Below are positions 18,709-29,812 of a DNA stretch of 64,000 nucleotides, one piece after another; the stretch's first letter is position 1; each line of letters opens with the position of its first letter. The notes below the pieces were generated by a model. The model did not search any database, was not told the DNA's origin, and worked only from the letters and a program-made list of their open reading frames with translations. Made by a program: the position numbers and the translations under genes. This stretch comes from Nocardia transvalensis (lineage in GTDB: Bacteria; Actinomycetota; Actinomycetes; Mycobacteriales; Mycobacteriaceae): NCBI RefSeq assembly GCF_015477765.1, contig NZ_JADLQQ010000003.1:620001-684000 (forward strand), written 5' to 3'.

Positions 18709-19884
18709 CTACACCGGATCCGTCATGATGATCTGCTCCGGCGTCCCGACCGCCAACAGCGCGCGCTTGGTATCGGCGATCATGCGTGCCGAACCCGCGA
18801 TCTGAATCTGCCGGTCGGCCCAGGCGCCGAAACTGGCCACCACCGCGCCCAGGTTACCGATAAGCCGCCGATGCATGCCGAACGGCGGATCGGCGGGCGG
18901 ATGCGGATGCCACCAGGGGTTGGATTCGTTCTCGCACACCGGAACCACGGTCAGCCACGGGTTGCTCAGCGACAGCTGCCACATGTTCTCCACGTCGTAC
19001 AGATCACAGGGATAGCGCCCGCCGATGAAGAAGTGCACCCGCGGGTTCATGCCGCGCCGCCCCATCTCGATCAACTGGGCGCGCAGCGGTGCGATCCCGG
19101 TACCCGACCCGATCATGAGCACATCGCGGCCGCTGTCCCGGTCCACATGCAGCCCGCCCAGCGGTCCCGCGATCAGCCACTTGTCCCCGACCTGCGTCTC
19201 GTTCACGATGCCCGGGCTCACCCACCCGGTGCGCACCTTGCGGACATGGAATTCGATCTCCCCGTACGGATTCGTCGGAATCGCCGGGGACAGATAGCGC
19301 CACATCTTCGGCCGCTGCGGAATCGACACCGGCACATACTGTCCGGCCTGATACGGAATCGGGCTCTCCGACTGCAGCCGCACGATCGCCAGATCGTCCA
19401 GGACGCGGCGGTGCCCGACCACCGTGGCCTCCCAATACGGTTGCGATTTGTCCGAATTGGCGCCGATCGCCATCGAGGCCGAGATCAGGATGCCGATATC
19501 GCGCCAGCCCTCCTCCAGCTCGCGACTCCAGGTCATGCCGTTGACCCCGCCCGCCCCGTGATAGGTGCGGAAGGCGGCGACCAGCGCGCGCCCGGCGATG
19601 TCGTAGTGGGCCGCTTCGACACCGTATTTGCGGTGATCGCGGGCCAGCTGCTCGAGAAAGCGCTGGGCCCGATCCCAGTCCTCGAGGTGATCGAGCACGA
19701 ACTGGATCGCGGTGACCACCTTCTTGGGCATCATGTCCATCGCGGGCGGGAACAATTCGCGCAGCGCCGGGTTCTCGGCGAACATGTGACCGAAGAACGC
19801 GCTGATCAACCGTTCGGGGCCGTTCGGCGCCTCGAGTATCGACCGGAAGTTGGCGCGGACCAGCGCTGCCGAACGCGCATCCAC
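18709..19884 (-). CDS. Second type II flavohemoglobin with Phe at B10
   Basis: 391 residues from GTG 19884 (AAAGGGAG 9 nt upstream; the frame stays open further 5' but without family similarity). Globin domain 1-150 with proximal His in RDHRKYGVEAAHY. The distal B10 Tyr that stabilises bound oxygen is replaced by Phe (ISAFFGHMF). Reductase motifs MWRYLSPA and GSGTGIAPLRAQL match the plus-strand paralogue. The B10 change predicts altered oxygen/NO chemistry. It heads a two-gene operon with the globin-less reductase. Confidence 0.82.
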   Translation of the reverse strand: MDARSAALVRANFRSILEAPNGPERLISAFFGHMFAENPALRELFPPAMDMMPKKVVTAIQFVLDHLEDWDRAQRFLEQLARDHRKYGVEAAHYDIAGRALVAAFRTYHGAGGVNGMTWSRELEEGWRDIGILISASMAIGANSDKSQPYWEATVVGHRRVLDDLAIVRLQSESPIPYQAGQYVPVSIPQRPKMWRYLSPAIPTNPYGEIEFHVRKVRTGWVSPGIVNETQVGDKWLIAGPLGGLHVDRDSGRDVLMIGSGTGIAPLRAQLIEMGRRGMNPRVHFFIGGRYPCDLYDVENMWQLSLSNPWLTVVPVCENESNPWWHPHPPADPPFGMHRRLIGNLGAVVASFGAWADRQIQIAGSARMIADTKRALLAVGTPEQIIMTDPV

Positions 19885-20051
19885 GACGTCGAGCTCCCTT
19901 TCTGCATGTACCTGCCCGGGGACCGCACGCCGACCGGCGGTCCTTTCGCGGTCAAGTATCCCCGAAAAAACCGTGGTCGCACGGTTATGAGGGGATTGCC
20001 ATACCCACAACTACCGGTAGCCAAACGCGGACGAGCCGTCGCCGGTTCCCG

Positions 20052-20984
20052 TCAGATGATCAGCACGGCCTTGCCGCGATCCTCCGCGTCGAGCATCTCG
20101 GGAAGATCGATCAGCGGGCGGGCCACATCGACGGGGACCACCATGTCACCGTCCACCACTCGTTGCAGTACCCGGCGCAGCTCGGCGGCGTCGCCGGTGG
20201 GTTCGATATTGCCACCCCGCAGGCCGTGTGTGTGCAGGACGGTCGCATCGGCGGAGCCGAGGGTGCTGTAAACCTTGCCGCCGGTCCGCACCACGCGGCA
20301 GAGATAGGTCAGGGTCGCGGGCGCGGAGACCGGGTCGAACAGCACGTCCACGCCGTCGGGATGGCTGGCGTGCATCTGGTCCACGACGCGTGCCTGGATG
20401 TAGTCGACGACCTCGGCCGCGCCCAGGCGGATCATCCGGTCGGTGTCCTCGGGCCGGGCGATGGCGATCACGTGGGCACCGGCCGCGGCGGCCAACTGCA
20501 TCGCGAACGAGCCGACGTCGCCGGCCGCGCCGTTGACGAGAACCCGCTGTCCCGGAGTGAGTCCCGCGGCGTCGACGAGGCGCTGCGCGGTGAGCCCGGC
20601 CGTCGGCAGCGCGGCGGCCTGCACCGTGGCGATCTGGTCCGGAATGCGGGCGACGGTGCCGTCGGCGGGCGTGGTGGTGTATTCGGCGAAGGTGCCGTGG
20701 CCGACGGGTGGGGTCAGGAACGCGCCGACCACCCGGTCGCCGACGGCGAAGGAGGTCACGTCCGCGCCGATGGCCGACACCGTTCCGGCGCCGTCGACGC
20801 CAGGGATCATCGGGAAGTCGTGCGGGTACCGGTCCTTCAGCAGGCCGTCCATGATCAGCCGGTCGTACCCGGTCAGCCCGGCGGCGGCGAGGCGGATGAG
20901 CAGGTGGCCCGAGCCGGTGTCCGGAATCGGCATGTCCGCGGGTTCCGGGATGTCGCCGAACTCGTGTACCACCATCGCGCGCAT
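20052..20984 (-). CDS. Quinone oxidoreductase-like NADP-dependent MDR protein
   Basis: 310 residues from ATG 20984. N-terminal GroES-like fold (IPGVDGAGTVSAIGADV), then VLVNGAAGDVGSFAMQLA, the AXXGXXG variant typical of zinc-free quinone-oxidoreductase-type MDR proteins. No zinc ligands. It is divergent from clpB with ~300 bp between, so the HAIR site at 21172 could also affect it. Substrate unknown. Upstream in-frame starts exist but add residues unlike the family. Confidence 0.78.
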   Translation of the reverse strand: MRAMVVHEFGDIPEPADMPIPDTGSGHLLIRLAAAGLTGYDRLIMDGLLKDRYPHDFPMIPGVDGAGTVSAIGADVTSFAVGDRVVGAFLTPPVGHGTFAEYTTTPADGTVARIPDQIATVQAAALPTAGLTAQRLVDAAGLTPGQRVLVNGAAGDVGSFAMQLAAAAGAHVIAIARPEDTDRMIRLGAAEVVDYIQARVVDQMHASHPDGVDVLFDPVSAPATLTYLCRVVRTGGKVYSTLGSADATVLHTHGLRGGNIEPTGDAAELRRVLQRVVDGDMVVPVDVARPLIDLPEMLDAEDRGKAVLII

Positions 20985-21171
20985 CGTCGCTCCGTTCGTT
21001 CCGGACGGAATTTGCTGGTCAGAGGGTGTAGTAGAAGTTTGGACGGTCCGAGTCATCCTAGGCGGATTCGACCGTTTCGTTACGTAACCGAGGGTTGTGC
21101 GGTTCGGTTCGGCGCGTAGCGTCGGCCGTGGACGACTCGGACGATTGCTATTCGCGCCGAAATTCCCCAAA

Positions 21172-21192
21172 CTTGAGCGGAACAGACTCAAC
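21172..21192. promoter_or_regulatory. HAIR-like HspR operator upstream of clpB
   Basis: CTTGAGC-N7-ACTCAAC: six of seven bases match the consensus in each arm and the 7-bp spacer is kept. It lies 90 bp before the clpB start. Confidence 0.85.
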
Positions 21193-21281
21193 TCCTGCTG
21201 CGTTGGATCTGTCGGAGGTAGTGCCCGATCGCCAGCGAAAGATGCCGGCACTGCCGTGAAACGACTAGTAGGAAGGTGACA

Positions 21282-23837
<2,556 letters not shown>

Positions 23838-23844
23838 CCGCAGG

Positions 23845-23883
23845 CCCCGTCATCTCGGCCCTAGGGGGGCCGAGATGACGGGG
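23845..23883. terminator. Strong hairpin after clpB
   Basis: CCCCGTCATCTCGGCCC and its exact complement (17-bp stem) around a 5-nt loop, 7 nt after the clpB stop. There is no T-tract; GC-rich stem-only terminators are common in actinobacteria. Confidence 0.75.
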
Positions 23884-23956
23884 ATGTGGGGGGCTGGCGC
23901 CGGGGATGTGGGGGGTGGCTGGTGCCGGGGATGTGGGGGGTGGCTGGCGTCGGGAT
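23884..23956. repeat. G-rich ~25-bp tandem repeat after clpB
   Basis: Three diverging copies of GGATGTGGGGGGTGGCTGG followed by YGYCGG. On the plus strand there are repeated G4 and G6 runs with short loops, compatible with G-quadruplex formation. It sits between the clpB terminator and the next gene start. Confidence 0.65.
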
Positions 23957-24046
23957 GCGGTGGTCGACGATGTGGGGGATGTGGGACGGCCCAGCGTCTG
24001 GGCTACTTCCCTGACCTATTCGGCGACAGCACCTACGCTGGTCTTC

Positions 24047-24853
24047 ATGACGAATCCGAGCGACCCGTGGGCGCAGCGACCGGATTCGCCCGATGCGCCG
24101 ACCGAGCAGGTCGGGGTGCCGGGGCGACCGGGTGAGCCGCGACTGCACACGACGGAATACTCGGAGGCGTACGGCTACGGGGCCACTGCGACGGAACCGT
24201 ATCAGTACTTCGATCAGCCGCCCGGGCCCAACGCCACCCGGGTGCTGCCGCCGTACGAAAACCAGTGGGGCGCCTACGAGTCGCAGGCCTACGACACCCA
24301 GTGGGACACCTCCGCCGCGCCGCCACCGGGTGGGCCCGGCGGGCCCTACGGCCCCACCGGCCTGCCGCCGCAGCCGCCGCGCCGTAACCGCACGGGTCTG
24401 TGGATCGCCCTCACCCTCGGCATTTTCGTCCTGGTCGTGCTGGGTGGGGTCGCGGTCGGGATGTTGATGTCGGGGAACGACTCGTCCTCGTCAACGGCTT
24501 CCGCCACCACCACCCGTTCGGCGCCGACCGCCATCCCGGTGATCCCGCCCCGCTCCACCGGCGGACCGCAGTCCAGCCTGCCGCCGCTGCCCGGTCTCGG
24601 CGATATCGACGGCATCGGCGCCACCATGGGCACGATCAAGACCAACGACGGCGCCACCCTGACCATCGATTCGCTGCTCGGCTCGACCGTCACCGTGCAC
24701 ACCGACGACAAGACCCAGGTGATCGCCTCGGGCGCGAGCAAGGTCGCCGATCTGCACCCCGGCGACATGGTTGTGGTGCAGGGCGACAAGGGCTCCGACG
24801 GTTCGATCAAGGCCGAGATCATCATCTCCACCATGCTGACCGGCCCGCGGTGA
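24047..24853 (+). CDS. Membrane-anchored DUF5666-like protein
   Basis: 268 residues from ATG 24047 (MTNPSDPWAQRP). A Pro/Gly/Tyr-rich cytoplasmic N-terminus (1-115), one membrane helix (LWIALTLGIFVLVVLGGVAVGML, about 118-140), a Ser/Thr/Pro linker, then a small beta domain with GTIKTNDGATLTIDSLLGSTVTVHTDDKTQVIA, which resembles DUF5666. The external domain probably binds an envelope ligand; function unknown. Confidence 0.7.
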   Translation: MTNPSDPWAQRPDSPDAPTEQVGVPGRPGEPRLHTTEYSEAYGYGATATEPYQYFDQPPGPNATRVLPPYENQWGAYESQAYDTQWDTSAAPPPGGPGGPYGPTGLPPQPPRRNRTGLWIALTLGIFVLVVLGGVAVGMLMSGNDSSSSTASATTTRSAPTAIPVIPPRSTGGPQSSLPPLPGLGDIDGIGATMGTIKTNDGATLTIDSLLGSTVTVHTDDKTQVIASGASKVADLHPGDMVVVQGDKGSDGSIKAEIIISTMLTGPR

Positions 24854-24936
24854 CCCCATAAAGCCGCCCGACAGCACGCCGGAATGACGGGGCGCACGCG
24901 CCGGATTCCGAGCACACAGCACTAGACTCGACACCG

Positions 24937-26046
24937 ATGGCGATGACGGCGATGTGGTTCGGGCTTGCGGCGATCGCACTGGTGGGTGCGATCGTGCTGC
25001 TGTATTTCGATCGGCTCCAGCGGCAGCGGACCGGTCACGTGCGTCAGGTGTGGGCGAAATCGCAGGGCTACACCTACGTCTCGGTCGAGCCCTCGCTGGC
25101 ATCGACCTGGCGGCGCGGGGCGATGGCCAAGCTGGGCTATCTCTCCGCGGTCGACGTGGTCTCCGGCAACCGTCGCGGCGAGAAATTCGTGCTGTTCGAT
25201 CTCGAGGACGCCGCGACGCTGGTGGCCGTGCGCCGCCAGATCGGCTCCGACATCGATATCGACCTGCGCCTGAAGACGGCCTCGCCGCCCAAGGACGCCG
25301 ACCTGGAACTGCTCGGCGCGATCGGCGATCGCGTCGTCTTCGCCACCAATCCCGATATCGCCCGGCACGCCGTCGATCAGCGCATGGTCGCCTTCATCGA
25401 AACCCTGCCCGACACCGTGCAGCAGCTGTGGAGTGAGGGCAATTGGACCCTGGGCATGCTGCCGGTGGGCACCGCCTCGCGCGACTGGGAAGCCGCGATC
25501 GATGCGGTGCTGCGCCTATCCGGGCTGTTGCACGTCCTGCCGCCGGTGGCCGGCGGGGAACACGGCCGGGTCGACTCCGACACGCACGACCCGGGTCGCC
25601 CGCAGCCCCGGAATCCGGAGGCCGCGGAGGACGACGAACCGTCGTCGGATCGCCCCGCCGCCGCACGCGTGCTGCCGCCGCAGCCGGAGCAGGACTACGA
25701 CGACCGGTACGAGCCCGAACCCTTCGAACGCGCGCCCTACGACGATCGCCCCCAGGACCGGTACGAGTACCGCGACGAGGATTCCGACGACTACGCCCCG
25801 CTCGTCAAAGACATTGCGGGAGAAACGGATTCGGAGCCGCCGCGCCGCCCGGCGCTGGCCGTCGTGCCCGACCCGCGCAACCGGGTCCGGCGCAACTGGC
25901 CGCCCGCGGAGGAACTGCCGGAGGACGAGGACGAGCCCGCCGCAGAGGATTTCGAGGACACGTTCGCCGAGGACGAGATGCCCGAGCGTCCCGGCGGCCC
26001 GTTCCATCCCGGATTCCGCCCGTATCAGGGCCCAGCGCCCCGATGA
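24937..26046 (+). CDS. Rv0383c-like membrane-anchored protein
   Basis: 369 residues. An N-terminal membrane anchor (MWFGLAAIALVGAIVLLYF), then a ~190-residue conserved domain (RQRTGHVRQVWAKSQGYTY..., DRVVFATNPDIARHAVDQRM, LWSEGNWTLGML) and a disordered acidic/Pro/Arg-rich C-terminus with DDRYEPEPFE-type segments. Position between clpB and pyrE matches Rv0383c, a conserved protein of unknown function; the long acidic tail looks extended relative to the mycobacterial form. The SDR gene begins 20 bp downstream. Confidence 0.7.
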   Translation: MAMTAMWFGLAAIALVGAIVLLYFDRLQRQRTGHVRQVWAKSQGYTYVSVEPSLASTWRRGAMAKLGYLSAVDVVSGNRRGEKFVLFDLEDAATLVAVRRQIGSDIDIDLRLKTASPPKDADLELLGAIGDRVVFATNPDIARHAVDQRMVAFIETLPDTVQQLWSEGNWTLGMLPVGTASRDWEAAIDAVLRLSGLLHVLPPVAGGEHGRVDSDTHDPGRPQPRNPEAAEDDEPSSDRPAAARVLPPQPEQDYDDRYEPEPFERAPYDDRPQDRYEYRDEDSDDYAPLVKDIAGETDSEPPRRPALAVVPDPRNRVRRNWPPAEELPEDEDEPAAEDFEDTFAEDEMPERPGGPFHPGFRPYQGPAPR

Positions 26047-26065
26047 CGGGCGAGATGATGACTCG

Positions 26066-26878
26066 ATGACCGATACCCCCGCCGCCGCGCGTCTGCCCGG
26101 CGCCACCCGTCCCGTGGCCGTGGTCACCGGTCCCACTTCCGGTATCGGGCAGGGTTATGCGGTGCGGTTGGCCTCACTCGGCTACGACCTGGTGCTGGTT
26201 GCCCGCGACGAACAGCGCCTGAATGCGCTGGCCGAGGACGTCTCGCGGCGCTTCGCCACCCGCGCGCAGGTGCTGCGCGCCGATCTGACCGACGCTGCCG
26301 ACCGTGAACGAGTGGCCGCGCGGATCGCCGAGGGTGTCGATTTCCTGGTCAACAGTGCGGGCACCGGGCTGGCGGGTGATTTCTGGACCGTCGATCCGGC
26401 GGACCTGCAACGACTGCTCGACCTCAACGTCACCGCCCTGGTCCAGCTGACCCGTGCGGCGCTGCCGCCGATGATCGCCGCCGCGAAGGGGACGGTGGTG
26501 AACGTGGCCGGCGTGGCGGGCCTGCTCCCCGGACGTGGATCGGCCTACTCGGCCTCCAAGGCCTACGTCATATCCTTATCCGAAGGTTTGGCCGGCGGGC
26601 TGGTGGGTACCGGGGTCCGGGTGCAGGCGCTGTGCCCGGGATTCGTGCAGACAGAATTTCATCGGCGTGCCGGGCTCGACGTGTCGTCGTTGCCGAAGCC
26701 ACTGTGGCTCGAGGTGGATCGGGTCGTGGCGGGTTCGCTGCGCGATCTGGAGAAGGACCGGGTGATCAGCGTGCCCGGTGTGCAGTACAAAGCGCTGGCG
26801 GCGGTCGCCGGGCTGCTCCCGCGGTCCCTGCAGGGCCGCCTCAACCGAGGCATGTTCAACGCACGCGGAAGGACGTAA
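26066..26878 (+). CDS. Short-chain dehydrogenase/reductase
   Basis: 270 residues from ATG 26066. Classical SDR motifs: TGPTSGIGQG (NAD(P) binding), NSAGTG, and the catalytic pair YSASK with the upstream Ser in NVAGVAGLLP. Substrate unknown. It follows the Rv0383c-like gene by 20 bp and precedes pyrE by 3 bp, so the three are one operon. The frame is open upstream but that part is antisense/shadow of the previous gene. Confidence 0.85.
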   Translation: MTDTPAAARLPGATRPVAVVTGPTSGIGQGYAVRLASLGYDLVLVARDEQRLNALAEDVSRRFATRAQVLRADLTDAADRERVAARIAEGVDFLVNSAGTGLAGDFWTVDPADLQRLLDLNVTALVQLTRAALPPMIAAAKGTVVNVAGVAGLLPGRGSAYSASKAYVISLSEGLAGGLVGTGVRVQALCPGFVQTEFHRRAGLDVSSLPKPLWLEVDRVVAGSLRDLEKDRVISVPGVQYKALAAVAGLLPRSLQGRLNRGMFNARGRT

Positions 26879-26881
26879 AAC

Positions 26882-27427
26882 ATGATCGAGTCGACCACTG
26901 ACCGAGATAGATTGGCCGAGCTCGTCCGCGAGCTCGCCGTCGTGCACGGCAAGGTCATCCTGTCTTCGGGCAAGGAGGCCGACTACTACGTGGACCTGCG
27001 GCGGGCGACCCTGCATCACCAGGCCGCCCCGCTGATCGGCACATTGCTGCGGGAACTGGTATCGGACTGGGAGTTCGACGCGGTGGGCGGGCTCACCATG
27101 GGCGCCGATCCGGTCGCACTGGCGATGTTGCACGCGCCGGGCCGCCCACTGGATGCGTTCGTGGTGCGCAAGGCCGCCAAGACGCACGGCATGCAGCGCC
27201 AGATCGAGGGTCCGGACGTGGCCGGTAAGCGGGTGCTGGTGGTGGAAGACACCACCACGACCGGCAATTCGCCGCTGACCGCCGTGCGGGCGCTCCGCAA
27301 CGCCGGAGCAACCGTGGTCGGCGTGGCCACCGTGGTGGATCGGGAGACCGGGGCCGACCAGGTGATCGCGGCCGAGGGCCTGGAGTACCGGTCCATTCTC
27401 GGTCTGAAGGATCTGGCGCTGGGCTGA
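26882..27427 (+). CDS. pyrE: Orotate phosphoribosyltransferase
   Basis: 181 residues. The PRPP-binding loop VLVVEDTTTTGNSPL is diagnostic of type I phosphoribosyltransferases. It converts orotate and PRPP to OMP in pyrimidine biosynthesis. LSSGKEADYYVDLR matches the orotate PRTase N-terminal signature. Position next to the Rv0383c-like gene matches Rv0382c. A GCTGGG/CCCAGC hairpin at 27464-27479 lies shortly downstream. Confidence 0.93.
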   Translation: MIESTTDRDRLAELVRELAVVHGKVILSSGKEADYYVDLRRATLHHQAAPLIGTLLRELVSDWEFDAVGGLTMGADPVALAMLHAPGRPLDAFVVRKAAKTHGMQRQIEGPDVAGKRVLVVEDTTTTGNSPLTAVRALRNAGATVVGVATVVDRETGADQVIAAEGLEYRSILGLKDLALG

Positions 27428-27538
27428 GCGCCCGCGCCGCGCGCTGGACGTGCTGCATCTTACGCTGGGCGTTCCCAGCTGGCTGGGTTAGCCTTGACGC
27501 TGTTGGTCCGTCAGTGGTGAAGGGTCGTGTGAGGCACC

Positions 27539-28597
27539 GTGGTGAGCATTGCAGTCAACAGGGGTCGCGAAAATGTAGCGATGCTCGGCATCGGCGCCTA
27601 CCGACCCAAGCGCATCGTCAGCAACGCCGAGGTGTGCGAGGTTCTCGACTCCACGCCCGAGTGGATCTTCGAGCGCACCGGGATCCGCAACCGCCGCTGG
27701 ATCAGTGGCGAGGAGACGCTGCGGTCGATCGCGGCGGCCGCGGGTGAGCGGGCGCTCGTCAACAGCGGGATCGATCGCGCGAAGGTCGGCACCTTGATCC
27801 TGGCCACCTCGAGCTGGCTGAAACTGACCCCGCACGGCGCGCCCACCGTCGCCTACGACCTGGGGATCAACGGTATTCCGGCATTCGACCTCACCTCCGG
27901 CTGCGGCGGATTCGGCTATGCCCTCGGCGTGGCCGCCGATCTGATCCGCGCCGGTTCGTCCGAATACGTGCTTGTGATCGGCGCGGAGACGATGACCGTG
28001 GGCCTGGACCCGACCGATCGCGGCACCGCGATGATCTTCGGTGACGGCGCGGGCGCGGTCGTGGTGGGCCCCAGCGAGGAGAACGGCATCTCCCCGACGG
28101 TGTGGGGCAGCGACGGCGAGAATGCCGAGGCCATCTCCCAGGACGTCGACTTCCTCGAATTCATGAACAAGGCGCAGGCCATGCAGGGGACCGATCCGGC
28201 GGTCGATCCGGTGGGCCGGATGTCGCTGCGCATGGAGGGCCAGCGGGTGTTCCGCTGGGCGGCGGTCACGCTGCCGCGGGCGCTGTCCACCGCACTCGAG
28301 GTGTCCGGGGTGGCCAAGGAGGACATCGAGGTCTTCATCCCGCATCAGGCCAACGCCCGCATCAACGAGCTGATGAAGAAGAACCTGGGCCTGGCCGACG
28401 ACATCCCGATGGCCGGTGACATCGAGAACACGGGCAATACCTCCGCCGCCTCCATCCCGCTGGCGATGGAGGAGATGCTGGTGACGGGGAAGGCCAAGGG
28501 TGGTCAGCTGGCGCTGGTGCTCGGCTTCGGTGCCGGGCTGAGCTACGCCGGTCAGGTGGTCACGCTGCCGCCCGCCCCGGCCGAGCCGAGCTTCTGA
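27539..28597 (+). CDS. 3-oxoacyl-ACP synthase III-like protein (FabH family)
   Basis: 352 residues. Thiolase-fold KASIII residues are intact: catalytic Cys in LTSGCGGFGYA (C122), His in FIPHQANARI, Asn in ENTGNTSAAS. FabH starts fatty-acid elongation by condensing an acyl-CoA with malonyl-ACP; the exact acyl substrate cannot be read. This is longer than many FabH and lies apart from the FAS/mycolate genes, so it could serve another acyl-condensing role. GTG start; GTG at 27542 is an alternative. Confidence 0.85.
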   Translation: MVSIAVNRGRENVAMLGIGAYRPKRIVSNAEVCEVLDSTPEWIFERTGIRNRRWISGEETLRSIAAAAGERALVNSGIDRAKVGTLILATSSWLKLTPHGAPTVAYDLGINGIPAFDLTSGCGGFGYALGVAADLIRAGSSEYVLVIGAETMTVGLDPTDRGTAMIFGDGAGAVVVGPSEENGISPTVWGSDGENAEAISQDVDFLEFMNKAQAMQGTDPAVDPVGRMSLRMEGQRVFRWAAVTLPRALSTALEVSGVAKEDIEVFIPHQANARINELMKKNLGLADDIPMAGDIENTGNTSAASIPLAMEEMLVTGKAKGGQLALVLGFGAGLSYAGQVVTLPPAPAEPSF

Positions 28598-28602
28598 GAC
28601 AA

Positions 28603-29292
28603 GTGCCCCGCCCATTCCGCGCGGCCTATGTGGGTGCCGCCGCGGCAACAGTGTTCGGCGCCGTGACCGGACGTGATCGCGTGCAGTGGGTGGCGAAGCC
28701 GCTGCTGATGCCGTTGCTGGCCGCCGATGTGCTGCACAGCGGCCGCGGGCTCGCGGCCGCCGATCGGGCGCTGCTGCTCGGGTCGCTGGCCGCCGCCACG
28801 GCCGGTGATGTGCTGCTCATCGATCCCGACGACGATCGGCGGCTGGTCGCGGGCGCGTCGGCATTCGCGGTGATGCAGACGGGTTATTCGGTGCTGTGGT
28901 GGCGCCACGGCGCTCGCCCTCGCGGGGCGGTGGCCCTTCCGCGCGTACTGGCCTGGCTCGGTGCGGGTGCGCTGCTGCGGGCACAGGCGCCGAATCTCGC
29001 CGGGCCTCTGACCGGTTACGGTGCGACCCTCGGCACCGCCGCGGTCCTCGCCTCCGACCCGCAGCTGGCTCCGGAGGCGAAAACCGTTGCGGGAATGAAT
29101 ATTCCGGCACGCAGCCCGCGCAGCCGTCTCGGCCTGGGCGCCCTGCTGTTCACCGTCTCCGACGGCCTGATCGTGCTCCGCCGCCTGTTCGCCCGCACTG
29201 CCCGCTCCCGGCGCGTGAGCGAGGGCGTGATCCTATCGACTTACGCTGCCGCGCAGTACCTTCTGACAGATCTGCGCGTGCACCGAGGGTAG
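28603..29292 (+). CDS. YhhN-family integral membrane protein (lysoplasmalogenase-like)
   Basis: 229 residues, six to eight hydrophobic helices. YhhN signatures are present: WVAKPLLMPLLAADVL, AATAGDVLLI and LGALLFTVSDGLIVLRRLF, with a final STYAAAQYLL. Members hydrolyse lysoplasmalogens or are annotated TMEM86-like; the bacterial role is unsettled. It begins 5 bp after the FabH-like gene and is probably co-transcribed. Confidence 0.82.
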   Translation: MPRPFRAAYVGAAAATVFGAVTGRDRVQWVAKPLLMPLLAADVLHSGRGLAAADRALLLGSLAAATAGDVLLIDPDDDRRLVAGASAFAVMQTGYSVLWWRHGARPRGAVALPRVLAWLGAGALLRAQAPNLAGPLTGYGATLGTAAVLASDPQLAPEAKTVAGMNIPARSPRSRLGLGALLFTVSDGLIVLRRLFARTARSRRVSEGVILSTYAAAQYLLTDLRVHRG

Positions 29293-29307
29293 CTTCCACG
29301 CGCACGT

Positions 29308-29754
29308 TCACATGCACACGATGATCCGGTCCCGGTCCATCGGATCCACCCTGATCGAAAGCTTCTCTCCCACAGCGATTTTCGACCGATCGACCGGCGC
29401 GACATCGAAAACGATCCGGCCGTGATAGGGCTCCGTCCCCGGCACGGTCAGCTCGAGGTCCAACTCCGTCAGCTCCGTGTAATGGTCGGTGCGCTCGAGC
29501 GGGTGCACGGCCTCGATGGTCGCCCACCCCTCCAGCCCGTGCCGCAGCAGCCGTCGATCGGCCCGCGAGGGCCGCTGGGCCAGCAGCATCCCCAGCCCGA
29601 CGCACGAACCGAACATCCCCACCAGCGCCACGACCTGATACGGCAGCGTTCCCGGCGGCGTGCGCTCGAGCACCCAACCCAGCCAGAGCCCGAGCAGGAT
29701 CAGGTACCCGACGGTCACGCCGAGCACGGTGCGAAGAATGCGCGCGTGGTCCAT
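29308..29754 (-). CDS. Small two-helix membrane protein of unknown function
   Basis: 148 residues from ATG 29754 (GGAGG 5 nt upstream decides the start). Two membrane helices (VLGVTVGYLILLGLWLGWVLE; VVALVGMFGSCVGLGMLLA), then a cytoplasmic or external beta-rich domain (WATIEAVHPLERTDHYTELTELDLELTV...GEKLSIRVDPMDRDRIIV). The domain resembles DUF3592-type modules seen in actinobacterial membrane proteins. Function unknown. It converges with the YhhN-family gene. Confidence 0.65.
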   Translation of the reverse strand: MDHARILRTVLGVTVGYLILLGLWLGWVLERTPPGTLPYQVVALVGMFGSCVGLGMLLAQRPSRADRRLLRHGLEGWATIEAVHPLERTDHYTELTELDLELTVPGTEPYHGRIVFDVAPVDRSKIAVGEKLSIRVDPMDRDRIIVCM

Positions 29755-29812
29755 GGCTGCCTCCACCACCGCTGCCGTCTTTCCAGGATAGGTGGGGAGT
29801 AGCCCGGTTCGC

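Noticed and set aside
20985..21053. Longer oxidoreductase start (MTRTVQTSTT...)
   Set aside because: Added residues are unlike MDR N-termini; ATG 20984 begins directly at MRAMVVHEF.
26066..26878. Longer SDR frame starting at 25433
   Set aside because: The upstream part overlaps the Rv0383c-like gene in another phase; ATG 26066 precedes the TGXXXGIG motif by the usual distance.
27464..27479. GCTGGG-N4-CCCAGC hairpin after pyrE as a riboswitch or attenuator
   Set aside because: Stem of only 6 bp and no conserved aptamer-like sequence; at most a weak terminator.
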